From NCBI GenBank assembly GCA_002448235.1, contig DIXF01000015.1, positions 1 through 64,000 on the forward strand: a stretch of DNA of 64,000 bases. The letters are read 5' to 3'. A model generated the notes under the pieces. That model worked only from the letters and a program-made list of their open reading frames with translations, had not been told where the DNA came from and made no database searches. Each line of letters begins with the position of its first letter. Within the stretch, counting starts at the first letter, position 1. Position numbers and translations under genes: made by a program. Source of the DNA: Syntrophaceae bacterium UBA6087 (GTDB lineage: Bacteria; Desulfobacterota; Desulfomonilia; UBA1062). Positions 60,492 through 64,000 of this stretch are shown here, in pieces.

Positions 60492-61148
60492 TTAAACGGG
60501 GACGATCATGTCGCCGATTTCGGCCCTGCCCTTATCCGTCAGGTACATGGAGACCATTGCCTGAGTGATGGCCATGAGATTGTCGATAGCTTCGTCACGG
60601 GTGAACCGGCGATCCACCAGGTAGCTCAATCCCACCTGGTGGCACATCCCTATGATGATATGCCCCATGAGTGAGCCGTTTACCCCCTTGAGAAAGCCGA
60701 AGTCTTCCCACTTGCGGAAATCTTCTGCGATATCGGATGCAAAATCCTGGAAAAAATCCCAGAGGACGATATCCTGCTCTTCATCGACCGCGAAGCCGCC
60801 TCGCAGGATCATGAGGACCTGCTCCGGGTTCGCTTCCACATAGTCGAAGTAAGCGGCGTATGCCGGTTTCCACTGCCGGATGCGTTCGCGGGCGTCGCCG
60901 GGTTTTCTGGTTTCGCTTAAGCTTTTCAGCCTTACCCGCAGAGCTTCGAGCGTCCCGCGGGTAATCTGCTCGAACAGGTCCCGTTTATCCTTGAAATGCG
61001 CATAGACGCTGCCGGTGGATATGCCTGCCGCCTTGACGATATCCGCGATCTGGGCCTTGTGATATCCCTTTTCGCTGAATACCTTGCTGGCGGCCTGGAA
61101 GATAATCTCCCGCGTCTCGGCCTTGCGTTCTTCCAGCGGACTCGACAT
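60492..61148 (-). CDS. TetR family transcriptional regulator
   Basis: This 218-residue protein has an N-terminal TetR helix-turn-helix, TREIIFQAASKVFSEKGYHK followed by AQIADIVKAAGISTGSVYAH with FKDKRDLF. The C-terminal ligand and dimer region (70-218) resembles regulators of fatty-acid and acyl-CoA genes (FadR/PsrA-like TetR group), but the ligand is unproven. It heads the operon with two acyl-CoA dehydrogenases, an SDR and an ADC-fold protein; 69 bases separate it from the first dehydrogenase. A palindrome over its promoter suggests self-repression. Confidence 0.93.
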   Translation of the reverse strand: MSSPLEERKAETREIIFQAASKVFSEKGYHKAQIADIVKAAGISTGSVYAHFKDKRDLFEQITRGTLEALRVRLKSLSETRKPGDARERIRQWKPAYAAYFDYVEANPEQVLMILRGGFAVDEEQDIVLWDFFQDFASDIAEDFRKWEDFGFLKGVNGSLMGHIIIGMCHQVGLSYLVDRRFTRDEAIDNLMAITQAMVSMYLTDKGRAEIGDMIVPV

Positions 61149-61165
61149 TCTCTCTTCCTTTGAAT

Positions 61166-61195
61166 TTATTATATAGCATAATAACAGTGAATCAA
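61166..61195 (-). promoter_or_regulatory. Promoter of the TetR operon with overlapping operator palindrome
   Basis: On the minus strand, TTGATT (61195-61190) and a perfect TATAAT (61173-61168) are 16 bases apart, about 20 bases upstream of the TetR start. The inverted repeat TTATTAT-5-ATAATAA (61166-61184) covers the -10 box and part of the spacer. This placement fits autorepression by the TetR protein; binding is inferred. Confidence 0.65.
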
Positions 61196-61322
61196 TATTT
61201 CTAAGCTATAATTAATTACACATGTTATTTTACCGAGTCAAGATAAATTATCCTGAGTTACAGGTTTTTTGATTATCTATCGGCGCCCGCCCAATCACTC
61301 TCTTGCCGGTGGAACTCCACAA

Positions 61323-61358
61323 AAAAAGGGAATGGGGCATTGACCCCATTCCCTTTTT
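61323..61358 (-). terminator. Strong terminator of the FN3 protein gene
   Basis: Perfect 15-bp arms (61323-61337 with 61344-61358) enclose a 6-base loop, and on the minus strand the stem ends in TTTTTTT. It lies about 22 bases beyond the stop of the gene at 61381 and separates it from the TetR operon. Confidence 0.88.
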
Positions 61359-61380
61359 CCGTTGGATTACACGCAGGAGG

Positions 61381-61980
61381 TTATCGTTTCTTGAAGTAGT
61401 ACCGGCTGCTTTTGTACACCTGGCCGCCGGAAGTAGTGCCTTCCACATACCAGTATACGGTTCCGCCGGATGCAATCTGGTATCTCCACCAGGAAAGCGG
61501 GAAGGTGCACGATGTCCCGGTTCCGGTATAGATACTGTAGTAGTTTCTGCCGTCCTTCGAAACGAGAACCTTGTACCGCGCTAAACCGCTGCCCTTCCAG
61601 GTGAGCGTGGGCGCGGTGCTCAACACGGTACCGTTTTGCGGGGAGAGCAGCGAGATAGTGGGCGTTGTCTGCTGTGCGGGAACATAGGCGCTCACCTCGT
61701 TGGAGTAATCCGATTCATTGCCCGAGGTATCGTACGCTGTTACCGCTATGTAGTATGTTCTTCCGGTTCCCACATTGTTGAACTGATAACTCGTGACGTC
61801 GCCCACATCTACTGCCGCGCTGTACACCCCCGATTGCGTGCCGTAGTAAATTATGTACCCGTCGAGATTGCTCTCCGTGTTCGCGTTCCAGCTTACCAGG
61901 ACCGATGCGGCGATTCCATAAGCCGGATAAAGGAATATGAGCGATACGACGGCCAGCACTACATTCCATGCATGTTTCAT
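61381..61980 (-). CDS. Secreted fibronectin type III-domain protein
   Basis: This 199-residue protein has a signal peptide (VVLAVVSLIFLYPAYGIAA), and GGAGG lies 7 bases before the ATG. An FN3 domain follows (about 27-100): VLVSWNANTESNLDGYIIYY and RTYYIAVTAYDTSGNESDYS. A second Ig/FN3-like domain (about 108-199) has ISLLSPQNGTVLSTAPTLTW and ends in YVEGTTSGGQVYKSSRYYF. Such small secreted FN3 proteins are common in Geobacter-like bacteria, and their role is not established. It is monocistronic, with its own terminator. Confidence 0.85.
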   Translation of the reverse strand: MKHAWNVVLAVVSLIFLYPAYGIAASVLVSWNANTESNLDGYIIYYGTQSGVYSAAVDVGDVTSYQFNNVGTGRTYYIAVTAYDTSGNESDYSNEVSAYVPAQQTTPTISLLSPQNGTVLSTAPTLTWKGSGLARYKVLVSKDGRNYYSIYTGTGTSCTFPLSWWRYQIASGGTVYWYVEGTTSGGQVYKSSRYYFKKR

Positions 61981-62328
61981 AAGGTTGCCTCCGGTAGTTC
62001 GATTAACTGCTTAAAATGCAGAAAGGCAATTGGCGAGCCAATCTGAAAAAAGTAATGATCCCGGGAAAATGAAAAAACGACCGGTTGAGAAAAACGACAG
62101 TTTCGTTAGGAACCGTGCATTTTTCGTAATTAATTTATCTTGAATATTAAGCGCAGGTCCCCGATGACTGAAGCGCAAGTGCGGCGTGCCTCAATGGACG
62201 GACCAGACCCTTTGAGATACCCCATACCTTCGAGAGCGCCCGGAGAGATCCTTAAAAGACCGGGTAATTTGACACTTCCCGTACCGGGCACTACTAAGAG
62301 ATCATCAACTACCATGGGAGGTTTTCAG
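61981..62328. promoter_or_regulatory. Divergent regulatory region with a candidate promoter for the 61-residue protein gene
   Basis: These 348 bases lie between the FN3 gene and the small protein gene. TTGACA (62269-62274) is followed after 17 bases by TACTAA (62292-62297), a plausible sigma-70 pair 32 bases before the small gene start. An AT-rich patch lies at 62120-62150. A c-di-GMP riboswitch was looked for upstream of the FN3 gene, where it is common in relatives, but not recognised. Confidence 0.4.
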
Positions 62329-62514
62329 ATGAACATCATATCAGAACGGGAAGAAACAAAAAAAGCCATCAGATGGATTTCCGAGAAACTGGAAGACAAT
62401 CCCGGTCAGCCCACGCGGAAACTCATAGACCAGGCCATATTCGAATTCAACCTTTCACCTGCCGATGCTGAATTCCTCACACGTTTTTTCCATGACAGGG
62501 AAGCGGGAATGTAG
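62329..62514 (+). CDS. Small conserved-looking hypothetical protein (61 residues)
   Basis: The start at 62329 has GGGAGG 7 bases upstream; the frame is open further to 62140, but the upstream part looks non-coding. The product is acidic and mostly helical (KKAIRWISEKLEDNPGQPTR, then KLIDQAIFEFNLSPADAEFL), without signal peptide or membrane helix. I do not recognise a family. It lies 144 bases upstream of the acyl-CoA synthetase gene on the same strand. Confidence 0.65.
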   Translation: MNIISEREETKKAIRWISEKLEDNPGQPTRKLIDQAIFEFNLSPADAEFLTRFFHDREAGM

Positions 62515-62658
62515 CTTCCTTCAGCAAACCTGCCCCTGCTTTGTATCCCTTTTTCATACCTTAGTATGAGGTAATGGAATATCTTATGGTAGTATAAACA
62601 TATTGCCAAGCCAGGAAGATCGTTTTTTAAGCTTGTGATATGGTCATGGAGGATTTCT

Positions 62659-64000
62659 ATGGAATTTCGAGACGATACCCTCTGCGGTTTCTTTCATAAA
62701 CGTGCCCGTGAAATGGATGAGAACAGGCCCTTTCTCATGGGGAGATTCGACGGGCGCGGAGACCCGACAGGTGAATTTCACACCCTTTCCTGGGGAGAAA
62801 CAAGGAGGCTTTCTCTCGAACTCGCTGCCGGACTGACCGCACTCGGCGTCTGCCGGGGAGACAAGATCGCGATTTTTTCCGAGAGCCGTCCGCGCTGGAT
62901 CATTGCCGACCAGGCCATCCTGGCCATAGGAGGGATCGAGGTACCGCTGTACCCTACCCTGTCGAAGGATGAGTTCTCCTACATGCTCGCCGACAGCGGC
63001 ACGAAGGTGGTTTTCTGCTCCACCGCAGACAAGGCCGAAATGGCCCGCTCGGCCCGATCCGAGACCTCACTTGAGATCATCATCACCATGAGCCCGTACG
63101 AAAGTGAAGCAGCGGATAAAATCTTTCACTTCAACGATGTCCTCGAACTGGGGAGGAAAAGCTTCGACCAAGCCAAGCTCGAAGAAGGCATTGCCGCGGC
63201 AGGGCCCGAAGACCTCGTCAGCATCATCTATACCTCCGGAACAACCGGAAAGCCCAAGGGCGTGATGCTTACCCATGCGAACTGGATGGCCTCCATCGAC
63301 CAGTTCAGCGACCCGACCCTCATCCGTCGCCAGGCTCTGGATCCCGATTCACGCCTGCTCTTCATGGTGCACCTGCCCATCTGCCATGTCTACGGCCGCT
63401 CCTGCGACTACCACGTAGGCGGGATAAAGCAGGGCGGCATCCTGGCCTTCGAGCCCGATTTCAGCCGGATTCCCAAAACGCTGAAAGAGCTCCGGCCCAA
63501 CGTGATCATCAGCATCCCGCGGTTTTTCGAAAAGGTCTTCGACCAGATCAATGCGATCATTTCGCGGCAGCCGCCGCTGGTGGGCAAAGTTTTCGCCTGG
63601 GCCATGCGCCAGGGGCAGAAGTACACCGATGCCATGGCACAGGGGAAGCGGCTCGGGGTACTGGACCTGTGGCTCTTCTCCCAGGCCAATATCCTCGTGT
63701 TCAACAGGATACGCAGGGAAGTGGGCATCGACCGTCTCGTCATGGCAGGCTCCGGCGGAGGAAAGCTCTCCGCAGAGGTGTGCACCTTCTTCCGCTCCAT
63801 GGGGGTCCAGCTCTGCGAAGGCTACGGCCTCACCGAGACTGCGGCCGTACTCAACTACAATGCACCGGAATTCTGGGGGCTGGACAGGGCCGGTCTCACC
63901 TGGTTCCAGAACAAGATGATCGACTGGACCATCGACTGCATGGTCAGGAAGCAGGCTTTGGGCTTGTCTCCCTACACGAACCCGTTGCGCTCGATCAAGC
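62659..64000 (+). CDS. Long-chain-fatty-acid--CoA ligase family AMP-forming enzyme (partial, C-terminus off the right edge)
   Basis: The start at 62659 has GGAGG 6 bases upstream; 447 codons are visible. Adenylation motifs are present: the P-loop-like IIYTSGTTGKPKGVMLTHAN (about residue 190), LPICHVYGRSCDY, LVMAGSGGGKLSAEV, and the A5 motif CEGYGLTETAAVLNYN (about 390). The N-terminal GVCRGDKIAIFSESRPRWII is typical of bacterial FadD15-like acyl-CoA synthetases. These activate fatty acids to acyl-CoA via acyl-AMP. Upstream, a dyad (TCATAC-ctta-GTATGA, 62554-62569) overlaps a possible promoter and could be an operator. It would supply the acyl-CoA pathways encoded nearby. Confidence 0.93.
   Translation, partial: MEFRDDTLCGFFHKRAREMDENRPFLMGRFDGRGDPTGEFHTLSWGETRRLSLELAAGLTALGVCRGDKIAIFSESRPRWIIADQAILAIGGIEVPLYPTLSKDEFSYMLADSGTKVVFCSTADKAEMARSARSETSLEIIITMSPYESEAADKIFHFNDVLELGRKSFDQAKLEEGIAAAGPEDLVSIIYTSGTTGKPKGVMLTHANWMASIDQFSDPTLIRRQALDPDSRLLFMVHLPICHVYGRSCDYHVGGIKQGGILAFEPDFSRIPKTLKELRPNVIISIPRFFEKVFDQINAIISRQPPLVGKVFAWAMRQGQKYTDAMAQGKRLGVLDLWLFSQANILVFNRIRREVGIDRLVMAGSGGGKLSAEVCTFFRSMGVQLCEGYGLTETAAVLNYNAPEFWGLDRAGLTWFQNKMIDWTIDCMVRKQALGLSPYTNPLRSIK

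Noticed and set aside
61981..62140. c-di-GMP (GEMM) riboswitch upstream of the FN3 gene
   Set aside because: The conserved GEMM core and tetraloop-receptor sequences could not be found on either strand.
62140..62328. N-terminal extension of the 61-residue protein to 62140
   Set aside because: GGGAGG at the correct spacing points to 62329, and a candidate promoter (62269-62297) lies within the extension.
1..64000. tRNA/rRNA genes, insertion sequences, integrases and CRISPR arrays
   Set aside because: None was recognised by reading intergenic regions and translations on both strands; a covariance-model search would be more sensitive for small RNAs.

Overview
The window reads as chromosomal DNA of an anaerobic or syntrophic deltaproteobacterium (Desulfobacterota in the broad sense). 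This is inferred from gene content, not from a marker gene. It has a tungsten-type aldehyde:ferredoxin oxidoreductase, a DUF169 protein, several acyl-CoA dehydrogenases, SCP2 lipid-binding proteins, a giant PAS hybrid kinase with an HDOD response regulator, and very large secreted Ig-like proteins. No rRNA, tRNA, CRISPR array, transposase or prophage was found. Nearly all sequence is coding, and the long open frames opposite the large genes are shadows.

Layout. 1-11850 (minus) looks like one surface/envelope operon: a periplasmic transglutaminase-like protein, a roughly 2000-residue modular secreted protein ending in ten repeats, a double rhodanese lacking both catalytic cysteines, and a DUF2341/LamG/CARDB protein that runs off the left edge. 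12073-17275 is mixed housekeeping: an OFA-family MFS transporter, aspartate-semialdehyde dehydrogenase, a small phosphate-binding-like protein, and a TraB/GumN protein overlapping serine acetyltransferase. 17341-21279 holds a MarR regulator with palindromic sites and its metallo-hydrolase partner, then a Cfa-like lipid methyltransferase overlapping an FAD reductase. 21504-24444 holds a lipoprotein and an ECF sigma/anti-sigma/Spy-like stress operon. 24623-29123 holds an Ala-tRNA(Pro) deacylase, a DUF3999 protein, a nitroreductase, a DUF169 protein and a 3-hydroxyisobutyryl-CoA-hydrolase-like enzyme.

29301-37203 encodes a REC-HDOD protein and a 2172-residue sensor kinase (MEDS domain, ten PAS domains, HisKA/HATPase, two REC, Hpt). 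37570-45252 includes an AlkB-type alkane monooxygenase, lipoproteins (one SGNH hydrolase), a DUF1573 protein, a second transglutaminase lipoprotein, a WbqC-like protein and an FmdB zinc ribbon. 45433-49412 is an operon of aldehyde:ferredoxin oxidoreductase, SCP2 protein, Fe-alcohol dehydrogenase and a second SCP2 protein. A DmdC-like acyl-CoA dehydrogenase and a MalT/LuxR-type regulator follow on the plus strand. After a secreted PAAR protein, 56033-61148 is a TetR-led operon with two acyl-CoA dehydrogenases (one lacking the usual catalytic motif), an SDR and an acetoacetate-decarboxylase-fold protein. The window ends with a secreted FN3 protein, a 61-residue protein and a truncated long-chain acyl-CoA synthetase.

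The metabolic theme is hydrophobic-substrate metabolism: hydroxylation (AlkB), alcohol/aldehyde/acid interconversion (Fe-ADH, AOR), activation (acyl-CoA synthetase), beta-oxidation-like steps (acyl-CoA dehydrogenases, crotonase-fold enzyme) and lipid carriers (SCP2). I do not see a clear undescribed defence or mobile system. The most original candidates are the Cfa/reductase pair, the AOR-SCP2-ADH operon, the possibly heteromeric acyl-CoA dehydrogenase operon, and the surface operon with a beta-propeller inserted inside a DUF2341 domain.
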